Source of the DNA: Fragilaria crotonensis
Taxonomy: Eukaryota; Bacillariophyta; Fragilariophyceae; Fragilariales; Fragilariaceae
NCBI GenBank assembly: GCA_022925895.1
Contig: JAKSYS010000218.1
Location: 21,671-85,670, forward strand
Direction of reading: 5' to 3'
Length of the DNA: 64,000 bases
Shown here piece after piece: positions 22,715-32,724 of the stretch. A model generated the notes under the pieces. That model made no database searches. It was given only the letters and a program-made list of their open reading frames with translations, and was not told the DNA's origin. Numbering within the stretch: position 1 is the first letter of the stretch; the number at the start of each line of letters is the position of its first letter. Position numbers and translations under genes: made by a program.

Positions 22715-24031
22715 ATGATCATGATCGACCTCGACGTGCGCCTCGAACAGAGCTTTGTTGAAGCTGGGGCTTAATGAAGGGACGAGTTGATCTTGCTATT
22801 CGTTTTCGCACTGAAGCTTCCTCTGGAATTCACCTGGTGTTGGTGGGCGAGAGTAACTTCAATCAAATGTTCGAATCCACCTCGAAGGTGGGGCACAAGA
22901 TGAACCCCCAAGTTCGATCGAGCCAAATCTACCATCATTCAGGCGACTATTCCTGTCAAGTGCTTCTCCGCTGGGTTTGTCGAAACTGGTCGTTACAACT
23001 TTCCATTTGAATATCAGTTGCCGGCAACTTTGCCTTCCACCATGGTCTGCCCCGGCGATGACGGAGGAGGCTGTGAAATCCAGTACAAACTCGTTGCGTG
23101 CTTGCCCAAGAATAGCGGAGAGCCAGTGCTTTCCAAACCGGTCTCAATTTGTGTCGTCGCTGCCTCAACTGAAAAGGAACTTCGTCGTGTCGAAATCCCA
23201 TTGGAACAGTTCCCGATTAAGCACTGCTGTCTCATTGATCAGGGGTGTGTGACCTTGGGATGGGAAAGCGACACAACGGTTGGGTCCCCTGGAAGCTCTA
23301 TCATAATTGGCATCGTGGGAAAGAACGACTCAGTAGTCCCAATCAGTTATTTAGTGGCGAGTTGGGATGAAGTCGTGACACTTCAATGTAACGGGAAATC
23401 AAAAGTGTTCAGTCGCACATTGTCGTCAACTGAATCTTATCCAACAGCCACGCTCTGGGAGCCACAAAGCCAACTATCCTCTAGCCGTCGTCGATATTGG
23501 AACGGGGACATCGAAAGCATGATGCAAAATCGACTAACTCTCAAACTGGTACTTCCGAAAGATGCAAGAGATTCATGTCAAGGGAGCCTTATTACCGTGC
23601 AACACACCTTGTCGGTAAAGGCCGTGATTAGTGAGTGGTGCACGGATTCCCCGGAGTCGTGCATTATGGTCACCGTCCAACGCCAAATCCCCAAGGGATC
23701 ATCCATACTAGGGAGACCCACTGCTCGGAAGGCAACTGTGACGTTCGCGGCGACTCCAACAAACTTGTCACAACGGGGGCGTGAGGTCCGACAATGTCCT
23801 GTCAAGGCCGAGGCAATCGTCCACGAACCTGACGCGGGAGAATCGCAGCGTGATACTGGCCATGACACACCGATGGCCAATGCCAAGCTTGTCAAAAATC
23901 CTGATGCATGTGCTCTTGTCACGGCTAAAGATGCCATGACAAATACCATGCCTTCAAGTAAGCGGGAAAAGACGAAAGACAACGAGCTCAGGCGCTGGAG
24001 CTTTGGAAACCGAAAGAAGAAGGCAGCTTAG
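22715..24031 (+). CDS. Arrestin-like protein 2 (frameshifted, tandem paralogue)
   Basis: The ATG at 22715 gives MIMIDLDVRLEQSFVEAGA. After a one-base break near 22770 the next frame continues KGRVDLAIRF...IHLVLVGE. Another shift between 22890 and 22985 reaches GRYNFPFEYQLPATLPSTM and the long frame 23018-24031. Its segments align one-for-one with the preceding gene: GGGCEIQYKLVACL, ESDTTVGSPGSSIIIGIVGK, RDSCQGSLITVQHTL, SCIMVTVQRQIP. The tail is Lys-rich and ends KKKAA, a dilysine-like pattern. The two genes are head-to-tail about 690 bp apart and evidently arose by duplication. Sequence divergence is large, so the duplication is old. Confidence 0.75.
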
Positions 24032-24245
24032 CAATGACTGGGAAACTACGACGTGACGTCATGGAGTCTGTCCCTGTTTATGAAGTAACGCAAGTAAAGA
24101 ATGTCCGTTTACAGTTCATGGCTGATACTATCACACATCGGCACAGAGTATTCCTGAAGTGAGAGCGTGTAGAAGTGAACTCGATAAGGCATCTAAAATT
24201 CTCCTTTACATTCAGTTTACCGCCTCTTTGGTGGACCTCCTCTGG

Positions 24246-25030
24246 TCAAACCGCCACTGGTCGCTTTGGATTGAGTCGTTTTGCGCCGGAAGTGCCAGTA
24301 TCCTTTGGTGGTGGCTTAGACTTTCAGGCCGAGGTAACGGTGTTCAGCTTTCGTTCCAGCGCTTGGATAATCCTATTATCCGGATGGCACTACCGTTCTC
24401 GTACTGTGCTATCAAGTTTGGCGTAGTGTTGATCGAAGCCGCCAAGTCCTTTGTGAAAGTTTCATGGATGTACGTGCCTGAGCAATAGCCTTGGACAATT
24501 TCACGTCGACTTTGACAATCCGACCTGCCTCAGTAGCATCGTCCAATGTTCGGGCCGACATGATCATGCTTTTGTGGGTGTTGGCACCACCTGCTGTTTG
24601 TCTGTGTGTCAAATAGTGTTATAATAATAAAGAGGCAAACGCAAATGTCATTTAGACGGAGACGAGGAACGAAAAAAGTGAGTTAAAAATCGAGTCGTTG
24701 AGAATAGGTTATGAGATAGATTTCCAAACCGACGAAAAACCTCGACGATGACCGTCCGAAGCGTTCCAACGTCGTTCCTCCATTCTTTCACCACAACAAC
24801 TACATCCTCGTCCTTCATCATTTTTGCACCCAAAACAGTGTTGAATTCCATCCCGATACAAGGATTCATGTAATTGTTACCGTACCGTTTCTCAGTCGTG
24901 ACCAAGCCCATGGCCCTGGCCCGTTCCAATTCACGTCCCGTCGTTGGAAGGGACATACGCATTCCGCCAGTGCCTCGTCCTGCATTTTGAGTCTCCCAAT
25001 CTTGTCCGGAGGAAGGGTTTGCTGTGGCAT
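24246..25030 (-). CDS. MBF1: Multiprotein bridging factor 1 (MBF1), frameshifted
   Basis: MBF1 bridges gene-specific activators and TBP, and also limits ribosomal frameshifting on collided ribosomes. Exon 1 (25030-24881) starts at ATG and, after one base correction, reads GQDWETQ and RELERARAMGLVTTEKRY, the MBF1 N-terminal pattern. A 287-bp intron (24880-24594, GTAACA...ACAG) follows. Exon 2 reads AGGANTHKSMIMSARTLDD and KVDVKLSKAIAQART. The helix-turn-helix then needs small corrections: SQ[K]DLAASINTTPNLIAQY, ENGSAI[P]DNRIIQALERKL. A basic Pro/Lys-rich tail ends at 24246. Four single-base breaks in ~470 coding bases are many, but the motif order is complete, so I infer an intact gene in error-prone consensus. 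Confidence 0.75.
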
Positions 25031-25734
25031 GATTGATTACTTGAGGCTGTCGTGCAGCAGAGTTTGCAATGGATTTGTGAGATCAACAACGTGCAAGGTG
25101 AGTTGGTTGTCGCTTTCCTTCTGTTTTTAGTATAAGTACGTTGGGCCGGGTACGATTGCACTGTAGTATCAGTACACCTTTTTCGGTAGACTGTATTCCC
25201 CAGTCCCCTGTCGCGAGGCAGACGACGAGCTTCAAGATTGTAGTACTGTACCAGTAGTACGTATTTTAGGTATTTTGTGATTATGTGTTTATATGCTGTG
25301 TTTGGCAAGAAGATGCGGCCCGCCGAGGCCCGAGGCCATAGTCGTGTACTGTCGTATGCATAATACTGAGTACTGTAGTAGTTCAAGTACCGGTACACGT
25401 ACACCAGTGACAGTATTGTCTACCACACCGATAAATTCAGTGTGTCATTGTAGGATTGTGCTACTGGTACCAGTACCCTGTCATTGTGAATATTACTTTA
25501 TGGTACCAGAACAAGTGTTAGCAGCTGTCCCACGTTGATAGACGAAGCGGAATCAAGCGCGGTTGAAAGGGGCGGTGAGCCTTCGCACTGCGGGTTTGCG
25601 ACGAAGCTTCTCAACGAAGTCCCATTGTCGATTACAAGTGAGCCCAAGTCCTGCAAAAATACTTCACGACGCACGCAACTTATTGAAATAAATGCATATC
25701 ATAGGGTATTTATAGATGTATCTTCGAGTATGAT
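25031..25734. other. Intergenic, dense GTAC island
   Basis: Between 25175 and 25510 the sequence is packed with GTAC, CCAGTAC and GGTACC motifs (for example CAAGTACCGGTACACGTACA near 25384). This lies between the start of MBF1 and the 3' end of the unknown gene. No gene is supported. Confidence 0.6.
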
Positions 25735-26930
25735 CTACCAAATGAAGTTAGTGGGACGCATATCCTGTTTTGTGTCATATACCCCTTCAAAAATCAAGGC
25801 AACCGGCTTCTCAACGACCTCATCGCCAATCGTCGTCCTAATCATCCCTTGCAACCTTATAATCAAGCGTCCAACCTGTCCTTCCATGGGAACGAATTCA
25901 ACAGTGGGCGTCAGCTCTTGGGCGGGTGGTAACAATTGCGGTGGGATGGCAAAATCTTGCTGAACGCTGATATTCCATTGCTTTAAACGGGGTGGATCAC
26001 CTTCGTCGTCTCCCTTTCGCAAAATGTCACTAAGGATTTTTGCCATTCGGGTAGTGACTGTCATGTAGAGTTCCATGTCGGCATCCCATTCCGTGGGCCA
26101 AGGTGCAATGCGACTGGTGCCGCTGTCGGAGCGCACCAACATCCTGCAAAACAACGGAATGCAAAATGAGAATTACGTTTCGTCGTCCCGAGGTGTTGCA
26201 ACGCCACCCAAAATCCAAACCGTACAAACAAGACATCCATGGCATGGAAAATTCCCATGTCACTTACCGATCAAAATGGAACGCCCCAAAAACATTTTGA
26301 ACCGACACTTCGTAGGCTGACTCCTCGCTTTGCAACCAAGTTTGTGCCACGTAGAGGATATGCTCCACAGTTGCTGGGAACTCCATGGCCCTGGAGGATG
26401 TAAATCTTTTGAACATCAGCTTGGGCGCGATGTGAGTTCCTGTCGCATCGTTGCCTAAAATTCCGCTTGCCCCGCAGGAGTCGTCGGGCCGCGTCTCCGT
26501 CGCTAATCGTGGAGGTGGAGGACGCTGATTGCTTGCAATAGGTCTTGGGATCCAGGATGGCGGAGGCGAACAGGTGAGGTAGAGTTTCAGGTGGATGTTC
26601 GAGAAAGGTGGATCCCATGTAGACTCCATTGGTGGTGATTGCGGTGGGATAGAAACCTTGCGAAATCACGGGCGGATCTTGATCGAAGGAAGCTTTGAGT
26701 TTTTGAAATTGAGCTACGAATACTTTGTCGCGGTAGGAAAGACCGTTTGTAGTTTCATTTGTAGGGAACTTCGAGTCATCCTTTGTACCGAAGAATCGTG
26801 GTGATTGCATTGAATCGAGGGGGAGAACCGGTGGAAGTTCTCGCTTGAACCGTATTCCAATTTGATTGCGATTCCAACTCCACAGTGACTTTGTCATCGA
26901 GCATCGAACTGCTGGCAGTCTGGGCGCCAT
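25735..26930 (-). CDS. Unknown two-exon protein
   Basis: I do not recognise this protein. The ATG at 26930 starts an Arg/basic-rich N-terminus (MAPRLPAVRC..., FKRELPPVLP) that could be a mitochondrial presequence. Exon 1 runs to 26268 with one frame change near 26520. An intron of 124 bp (26267-26144, GTAAGT...TTTGCAG) rejoins as HFDR-MLVRSD. Exon 2 ends at 25735 and contains VSVQ, PTVEFVPMEGQVGRLIIRL and VALIFEGVYDTKQ, a beta-rich pattern. Total length is about 350 residues. No transmembrane segment is seen. Restored reading across the frame change supports a real gene; function remains open. Confidence 0.6.
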
Positions 26931-27609
26931 TTTTCTACTTCTGCGATTCTCAGCAATGCATCCTCTGCACTAATGTGCTCCGCTGTAAAAAATCACTTTC
27001 ACTATCGTGACGGTGGAGTTACTTGCACGCAGTTAAGTTGAATAATCTAGTGCTGAAGTAAGTTGATGCCAGTTCGCATCAAGACTGTGTCTCAGACGAA
27101 AATGGAAGAAGAGCACTCTGAGGAGCAATCAACCCTGATCACAGCACACTAGCGATGTCCACCTTCTGGCTGTTCATGATGCGTGCTCGCCACGGCTGCA
27201 CGCTCAGTCGTCTTAATGTGTGTGTCGCCTTTCCGTTATTTGCGGTTACGGGTTCTGTTCGAGAGTACATGCCATTTGTACACGTACAAAACGGGGCTAA
27301 CGGTACAGTAATCTGATGGCGAGTGCTCGGAGGACAAGTACCGGTACTCCAAGTACAAGATTACGAAGTTCAAAGGTCTACGTAGGTCTACTATCATAAC
27401 AGGTACTGGTACTAAGTACCAGGTATGACATATGACATACAAGGACACCTTGGAGTACATATGGCACTACCCGTAGTATTGCGTTTTCGTAGCCGCAATT
27501 GCACATCGATGAACACTGAACACTGGATGTCTCTACATTCTACATACTCTCGCTACTTCCTGCCTTCGTACTGAAGTACATATGTTCCGTAGTCGGGTAC
27601 TACGGTGCC
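26931..27609. other. Intergenic, GTAC island
   Basis: A second GTAC-rich island spans about 27285-27460 (repeated GTACCGGTACT, AGGTACTGGTACT). No gene is supported. The region is upstream of the unknown gene at 26930 and adjacent to the inverted-repeat element at 27610. Confidence 0.6.
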
Positions 27610-27681
27610 GCCTGAAAATGGCTTCAAGCCATTTAAAAAAGGGGAAATTGCTATTCCACCTGTTATTTTTGCAACAACTTT

Positions 27682-27717
27682 AAAACACCTCTTTTCTATA
27701 TAGAAAACAGGTGTTTT
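27682..27717. repeat. 36-bp near-perfect palindrome
   Basis: Centred on CTATATAG (27696-27703); arms AAAACACCTCTTTT and AAAACAGGTGTTTT match in all but one pair. It would form a stable cruciform or RNA hairpin. AACAGGTGTTT is repeated again at about 27728-27738. Confidence 0.85.
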
Positions 27718-28076
27718 TACAAAGATAACAGGTGTTTGTACAATTTCCCTGAAAAACTTTGAGCCACTTTATGGTGTAATTTTCATTACCTCTACAGGAA
27801 GGACCCCAATATCCATTGAATTACTACTACACATATGGCAATGATGTTCCATGCCATGTGGAGCTATGTTCCTTTGCTGTGCAGAAGAAAACAAATTTTG
27901 GATGACAGTGTGCAGTGTATTGATAATCACATTAGAAGCTGGTGCCTTGCTTGGAAATTTTGCCTCCAATTTTACATTGCATACAACACAAGTACTCTGT
28001 CTTGTGATTGCCAGAAATACAGATTCATTTTTGGTAAATAATTTCGCATGTTGAACCTGTTCACACTGCACTGGAA

Positions 28077-28665
28077 CTCCCTCCACCCAGTATTTATGGC
28101 TAAAAAATTTTGGTTCAGGGTTCACATTGATTGTCTTTCAGTCATTTCACCATAGGCTGCTGCTTTATTTTCATGCATTGTTGACAAGCCCTTTGTTGTC
28201 TCAACCGATACAATTTAGAGAAATTCCACTTACAATGTGGTGCAGGTTTAACTTTTTGAATAATTGCATCTCCTTTTCTCAAGCTCTTTTTATAATTAAA
28301 CCGTTTGTCCGTTATCTTTCATAAGTGCAAGACATTTATATTTTGCGCATTTATGTTATGCTTAGACTTTGCCATACAGACCTTCAACTTTGTTCTTCCC
28401 CCGCAGTTAAGCATGAACATACTGCATAACTCCCAAGTCAAGGCACCTTAAATTATACTAATTTGTGAAGAGATGCTAAATGGGGGTCTGGAGCTGAAGA
28501 GTCCCACTTTCATTACTGTTCTTCATAATTTGGAATTTCAACACTTTTGAACTCCCAAATGAACATTCAAAGTTTGTTTTATTGTGGACAAAACAAATCT
28601 GATGACGTTTTGGTGAAGTACCAGATTTTTCTCTATTCATCCTTGTTTTTAGACGGACGAGGGAG
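28077..28665. mobile_element. Degraded MITE related to the element at 29379, nested
   Basis: It begins CTCCCTCCACCC and ends GGACGAGGGAG, decayed versions of the terminal inverted repeats of the 29379-30138 element. Internal phrases are shared with that element: GTCTTTCAGTCATTT near 28132, and GACGTTTTGGTGAAGTACCAG near 28602 against GACGTTTCGGTGAAATGCCAG near 30066. It lies wholly inside 27610-29012. Confidence 0.65.
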
Positions 28666-29378
28666 AACGCGGTACCTCCCAATACCAATGCACTGCATAC
28701 AATCAGTGTAGCAGTACCTTGGAATGGGGTGAAATTTTTGTCAAATGATTATTCAACCAATGAACATTAAAAACTGTAAGAGTATATATAAATCAATAAA
28801 TTATTTTGAGCCACTAAAACAAAAATGCCGCTTCCAAAATCATCAACAACTTAATCAATTCTTCCTCCAGTACATGAATGATTTAAACTTATGGTGCCTC
28901 AAAGCATTATCGAACTACATTACATTGGATTAAATTGGATTCAACAACCTTCATTGTGATAAATGTTAAGTCCAACATGATATTTTTTTGTGGCTCGAAG
29001 CCATTTGTAGGCTGTTATGTGGTACTACCTACTACTACCCTTAGGAAGCCGGAAGCGATTGTGCGGCACAATGTATGGCACAATTCGTGCCTTTTTTGCA
29101 TTCAACATCATAAACGCAAGAAGCACTCCAGTGTATGGTGAAGTCGCACGCGGAAGGACTATAGTACTGTAGGACTGTAGTTAGTATAGGAGTTAAGTTC
29201 GGGAAAAAATCCGTGTGTTCGAAGTTCGAATCACAGACGGAGAGAGGAGAGGCGGATTTCAAGGAGGACGGAGGACCCTCGGCTCCGAGCTCGGGGCACG
29301 AACTCGAATCAAAGATCATGCGTTGTGGACGCTACTGTACCATCTATTACCGGTAGGCATATCCAGTACTACAATGTA

Positions 29379-30138
29379 CTCCCTCCGTCCGGATATAGCA
29401 GTCCCAACTAATATTTTAAAGGGGTTCCCATCCGGTGTCTTTCAGTCATTTGGACGTAGGCTTTTGGTATCTTTCTACACGTTGGCGAGGCATGCGCTCT
29501 CTCAACCGACGCTACTTAGAGAAATTTCCGCATTGTGACAAAAAATTCCGCATAATTTGCATTCCATACGTCATGTTGAATGAAACACATGGAAACGGAA
29601 CAGTATTCAAAGTAATGGCCACTAATAGTTACATAAAGTTTTGAATGAGCCTTGTATGAGAAAAGTGTCCTTGCAATTAAGGACGATTTTTAATTAATCA
29701 AATCCGTTAGTTTTTCTATATGGTGCGATATTGATTTAGTAAGCACATAAAGGGGTGAACAATGACCGTTAATGACTTCATGCAAAACTACCGTCAGTAC
29801 TGCAACCTTTCAGGTATCACAGCGTTCTGTAAACGATTTTTTTTGTTTAGCCCCCAGTACGTTTTGTGTTCGTCATGTATAGTTGAAAAAGTCGTAACGG
29901 AAGCTTTGGGACCGGGGAGGTCATCTGCGCGAGTTAAAGCCTTAAGAAAAATTTATTTCGAAAATTGCGACCTGAAAACTCAATTTTGAACATTCAGATC
30001 GAAACGCATGCATTTGATGTTATACATAGATCTATAGTGTTCATTTAGAGCAATGCAAATGACATGACGTTTCGGTGAAATGCCAGAATTTTCTCGACTG
30101 AAAGTTTAAGTGGGACTACTATATTCGGACGGAGGGAG
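29379..30138. mobile_element. MITE with CTCCCTCCGTCC terminal inverted repeats (Tc1/mariner-like)
   Basis: 760 bp. The left end CTCCCTCCGTCC at 29379 and the right end GGACGGAGGGAG ending at 30138 extend as inverted repeats for about 28 bp with two mismatches. TA dinucleotides flank both sides (29377-29378 and 30139-30140), as expected for Tc1/mariner insertion. No transposase frame is found. The terminal motif is like that of Stowaway-type MITEs in grasses. Confidence 0.85.
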
Positions 30139-30399
30139 TACTATCCGGTACTACTAGTAATCGGAATGCAACGTACAAGTACTCCACTGGTACGACAAAA
30201 GTACTCGACCCAATGACAAATCCGGATCTTTTTTTGCCGAACGCTGTGTGTGGGTGTGTCGGGGTTAGGGCGGACGAGTCAATTTATCACGATCGTCGAC
30301 TTGCCCTATGCATACACCCTCTATTCCGAGAACAGCCCATGAACGTACCAGTTCCAGCGCTTCCGCCCCATACTTCTACGTTGTCCAACACCCAACACC

Positions 30400-31050
30400 A
30401 TGTCTGAACCTTCTGCCAGCAAAAAAGCCAAGACCTCATCTCCTCACGACCTCTACTTTGAAGAGCAGAAGGCATTTATGAAAGCAAATGCTTTGGTGGG
30501 AGCTATTGTCGTCATGGGAATGGAGGACATTCTAGAGGACGATGAATTTGATGATGATGACGACGACGAAGACGACTTTGACGCTTCGAAGTACACGGCC
30601 GAACAAATGGCGAGACTTCGTTTCATCATGGTCACCAAGAAACGAGATGCTGCCATGAAGCGCTACCGCCTCAAGTTGCTCGGTGAACAAGATGGGAAGC
30701 GGGGCATGATGTTTGACACATCTTTCTCCTACGTTGTCTTTGATGAACACTTTTGCTTCGAGAGCGACTACAAGAAGGTAAAGAATTTGGCCGACAAATT
30801 TGATATGCTATTTGCTTTTACGGATACTGTGAAAACGTATGATGTGTGGTTGCACGACAACGAAGATGGTGAGGCGATGCTCTCGATGATCGACGGATTG
30901 GCCGAATCGTGGAAGGATCTTCTCCAGAAGACCGATGCGGAACTCGGTATTGATACCGAGTATACTCGTCCTGGAGTGATGGCGTTTCTCGAACAGTTTG
31001 AGACGCTGGTGACAGCCAATGAAGATGTTACGGAGTTCAACTATCAGTAA
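30400..31050 (+). CDS. Acidic protein of unknown function
   Basis: A complete 216-codon frame from ATG at 30400 (context CACCATGT) with no intron. The N-terminus has a short nuclear-signal-like stretch (SKKAKT). Residues 45-63 form an Asp/Glu run (FDDDDDDEDDFD), then an alpha/beta region follows: SYVVFDEHFCFESDYKKVKN, FAFTDTVKTYDVWLHDNEDG and a helical C-terminus (GLAESWKDLLQ, MAFLEQFETLV). I recognise no family. The frame is clean and codon use resembles neighbouring genes, so it is likely expressed. Confidence 0.75.
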   Translation: MSEPSASKKAKTSSPHDLYFEEQKAFMKANALVGAIVVMGMEDILEDDEFDDDDDDEDDFDASKYTAEQMARLRFIMVTKKRDAAMKRYRLKLLGEQDGKRGMMFDTSFSYVVFDEHFCFESDYKKVKNLADKFDMLFAFTDTVKTYDVWLHDNEDGEAMLSMIDGLAESWKDLLQKTDAELGIDTEYTRPGVMAFLEQFETLVTANEDVTEFNYQ

Positions 31051-31248
31051 GTGTGTATTAGACTGGAGTTATCGGACAAGCATCAGCGGCAGAATTGAGG
31101 GTCACAAATTGTGAATGAGAGGGGAGCCGCGGCCGATATTTCACGACGTTGATGCAAGCCACATGGCATGGGATTGAGTTGAGAGATTGCACAAAACTAT
31201 AATTAAGTGCCGACTTGAAGCAATCCTCTTTCAGAACATTTTCTGTTT

Positions 31249-32190
31249 CTATGCAGCTGTAGTTCTAATCACGCTGTCCGGGTTAAAAGGACTCACATCC
31301 ATGTCCAAACTCGCGCGGTTTGCTAGTGTGCGAATGTACATCATCGCTGTCATGTGATCCTCATCGCTGATACCAGCGGCCTGTAGGAGAGTTTTGGTAC
31401 CATTGATTTGAGCCTCGGTAATCATTTGCTTAGCGGTCGAGTTGGCTCGAGACGTCAACAGGCTAGCTTCTGCATTCGCTGTGCGAAGTACGTTGTCCGA
31501 CTCCAGCATGATACTATTCGCTTCAACGGCAGTCTGCTCACGTTCGATCTGAGCGCGTTGAAGGAACGCTTCCTTGTCGTTGCTTTCGCTTTGGACCCGA
31601 CTATCCAACTGCTTGTTGGCGACCGAGTCGAGGATACTAATTCCACCCATATGGAACTGATCGAGGGTGCAGTGCACGGATGGTTGAGTCTCCCAGCGTT
31701 TCTGAACAGCATCGCGAAAACGCTGTTCGACACGTCTGCGCTCTTGGAAGTACTCATTGAAGGAAATATAGATGGCTTCGTTCTTGATAGCATCCGTAGC
31801 TCTCGAAACAATCACGCTGCGGTAGGATGAAGCAAGATCTTTGTGCACATCACTAATTTCTTCTTGCTTGAGGAAAAAAGTGAAGTCAATATCAATATTG
31901 AACACGAGACCCACGGTTTCGTTATTGTCACCGGACGAAAACACGGTGAGGTCTTCAAGTCTTTCATGATGAGCATCGGCTTGATAGGTGAGAAAACCTT
32001 TGGTGACGCCCAACGTGTAACGCCCTCGCGTGTAGACTTGACTACTGTCGACGGTGCCTGTGGTCTTGTCGCGGACCAGGGCATACTCATAGTACTCGAC
32101 GTACGAGAAAGCCAATGGAACGAGAATTACGGTCAGGAGAATGCCCACGATGAGTAGGCAGATTAAGGAGTTCCTGAGTTTCGGGTCCAT
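31249..32190 (-). CDS. SPFH/band-7 membrane protein A
   Basis: A 313-residue protein. I start at the ATG at 32190 (MDPKLRNS) and not at the longer frame, since this start is followed directly by a transmembrane helix (LICLLIVGILLTVILVPLAF). Then come a band-7-like beta region (GRYTLGVTKGFLTY; GLVFNIDIDFTFFLK), helical RSVIVSRATDAIKNEA, and a long coiled coil (QRAQIEREQTAVEANSI; NAEASLLTSRANSTAKQM) characteristic of stomatin/prohibitin-like proteins, which oligomerise into membrane scaffolds. It is transcribed away from the related gene at 32725. Confidence 0.75.
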   Translation of the reverse strand: MDPKLRNSLICLLIVGILLTVILVPLAFSYVEYYEYALVRDKTTGTVDSSQVYTRGRYTLGVTKGFLTYQADAHHERLEDLTVFSSGDNNETVGLVFNIDIDFTFFLKQEEISDVHKDLASSYRSVIVSRATDAIKNEAIYISFNEYFQERRRVEQRFRDAVQKRWETQPSVHCTLDQFHMGGISILDSVANKQLDSRVQSESNDKEAFLQRAQIEREQTAVEANSIMLESDNVLRTANAEASLLTSRANSTAKQMITEAQINGTKTLLQAAGISDEDHMTAMMYIRTLANRASLDMDVSPFNPDSVIRTTAA

Positions 32191-32249
32191 GATGTTGACA
32201 GCTGTTGGGATCAAAGTCTGCAAAAGAGTGAGATGAGGTGGTCCACCAT

Positions 32250-32439
32250 TAGTCGGGAGTCGGGAGATGACACACGCTAACCAAACCAAAGTAAGCACGA
32301 CTGAGTTTTCAGTCAGGCCTGTCAGGCCGAACACGAACAAGTCCTGGTATGCGATTTGCACAGCAGATACGAAAACCAGGTTCAAGGTATAGTATCCTCA
32401 TACGGATAGAGCTGCGTTACTACGTCCATTCTATTTCTT
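32250..32439. repeat. Promoter duplication, copy 1
   Basis: Matches 32462-32655 over its length; offset 216-221 bp because of short indels (a few extra bases and one more heptad in copy 2). Confidence 0.85.
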
Positions 32440-32461
32440 GTAGAACTACCGGTAGATTCAT

Positions 32462-32655
32462 TAGTCGGGAGTCGGGAGTCGGGAGTTCTGACACACGCTA
32501 ACCAAACCAACGTAAGCACGACTGAGTTTTCAGTCAGGCCTGTCAGGCAGAACACGAACACGTTCTAGTATGCGATTTGCACAGCAGATACGAAAACCAG
32601 GTTCAAGGTATCCTCTTACGGGTAGAGCTGCGTTGCTACGTCCACTCTATTTCTT
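32462..32655. repeat. Promoter duplication, copy 2
   Basis: Second copy of 32250-32439. Its left end has three tandem GTCGGGA heptads, versus two in copy 1. Confidence 0.85.
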
Positions 32656-32724
32656 CTGGGTCGTGGCAACACGTCTAGAACTAGATTCCATATCTCGACG
32701 TCAGACTGCTCACTTTTCGCTACC

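Larger units (their letters stand above)
27610..29012. mobile_element. Putative inverted-repeat element (~1.4 kb), non-autonomous
   Basis: The left end (GCCTGAAAATGGCTTCAAGCCA) near 27610 resembles the reverse complement of the right end (GCCTACAAATGGCTTCGAGCCA) ending at 29012, with 3 differences over 22 positions. Each end also has an internal mini-palindrome. No target duplication is obvious. The interior is AT-rich, holds a 36-bp palindrome at 27682-27717 and a smaller nested element, and has no transposase frame. Classification is uncertain. Confidence 0.5.
32191..32724. promoter_or_regulatory. Shared bidirectional promoter of the SPFH pair, with duplicated block
   Basis: 534 bp separate the two start codons. 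A block of about 190 bp is present twice (32250-32439 and 32462-32655), with small indels and about 90% identity by eye. Each copy carries CACACGCTAACCAAACCAA, a GACTGAGTTTTCAGTCAGGC inverted repeat, and a TCTATTTCTT end. Each copy starts with AGTCGGG heptad repeats. Confidence 0.75.

Noticed and set aside
28127-28324. Transposase frame in the nested MITE
   Set aside because: The short frame resembles one in the related MITE but has no catalytic motif and is only 65 codons.
29210-29330. Possible tRNA (GTTCGAATC-type box)
   Set aside because: No cloverleaf could be assembled on either strand around the box.
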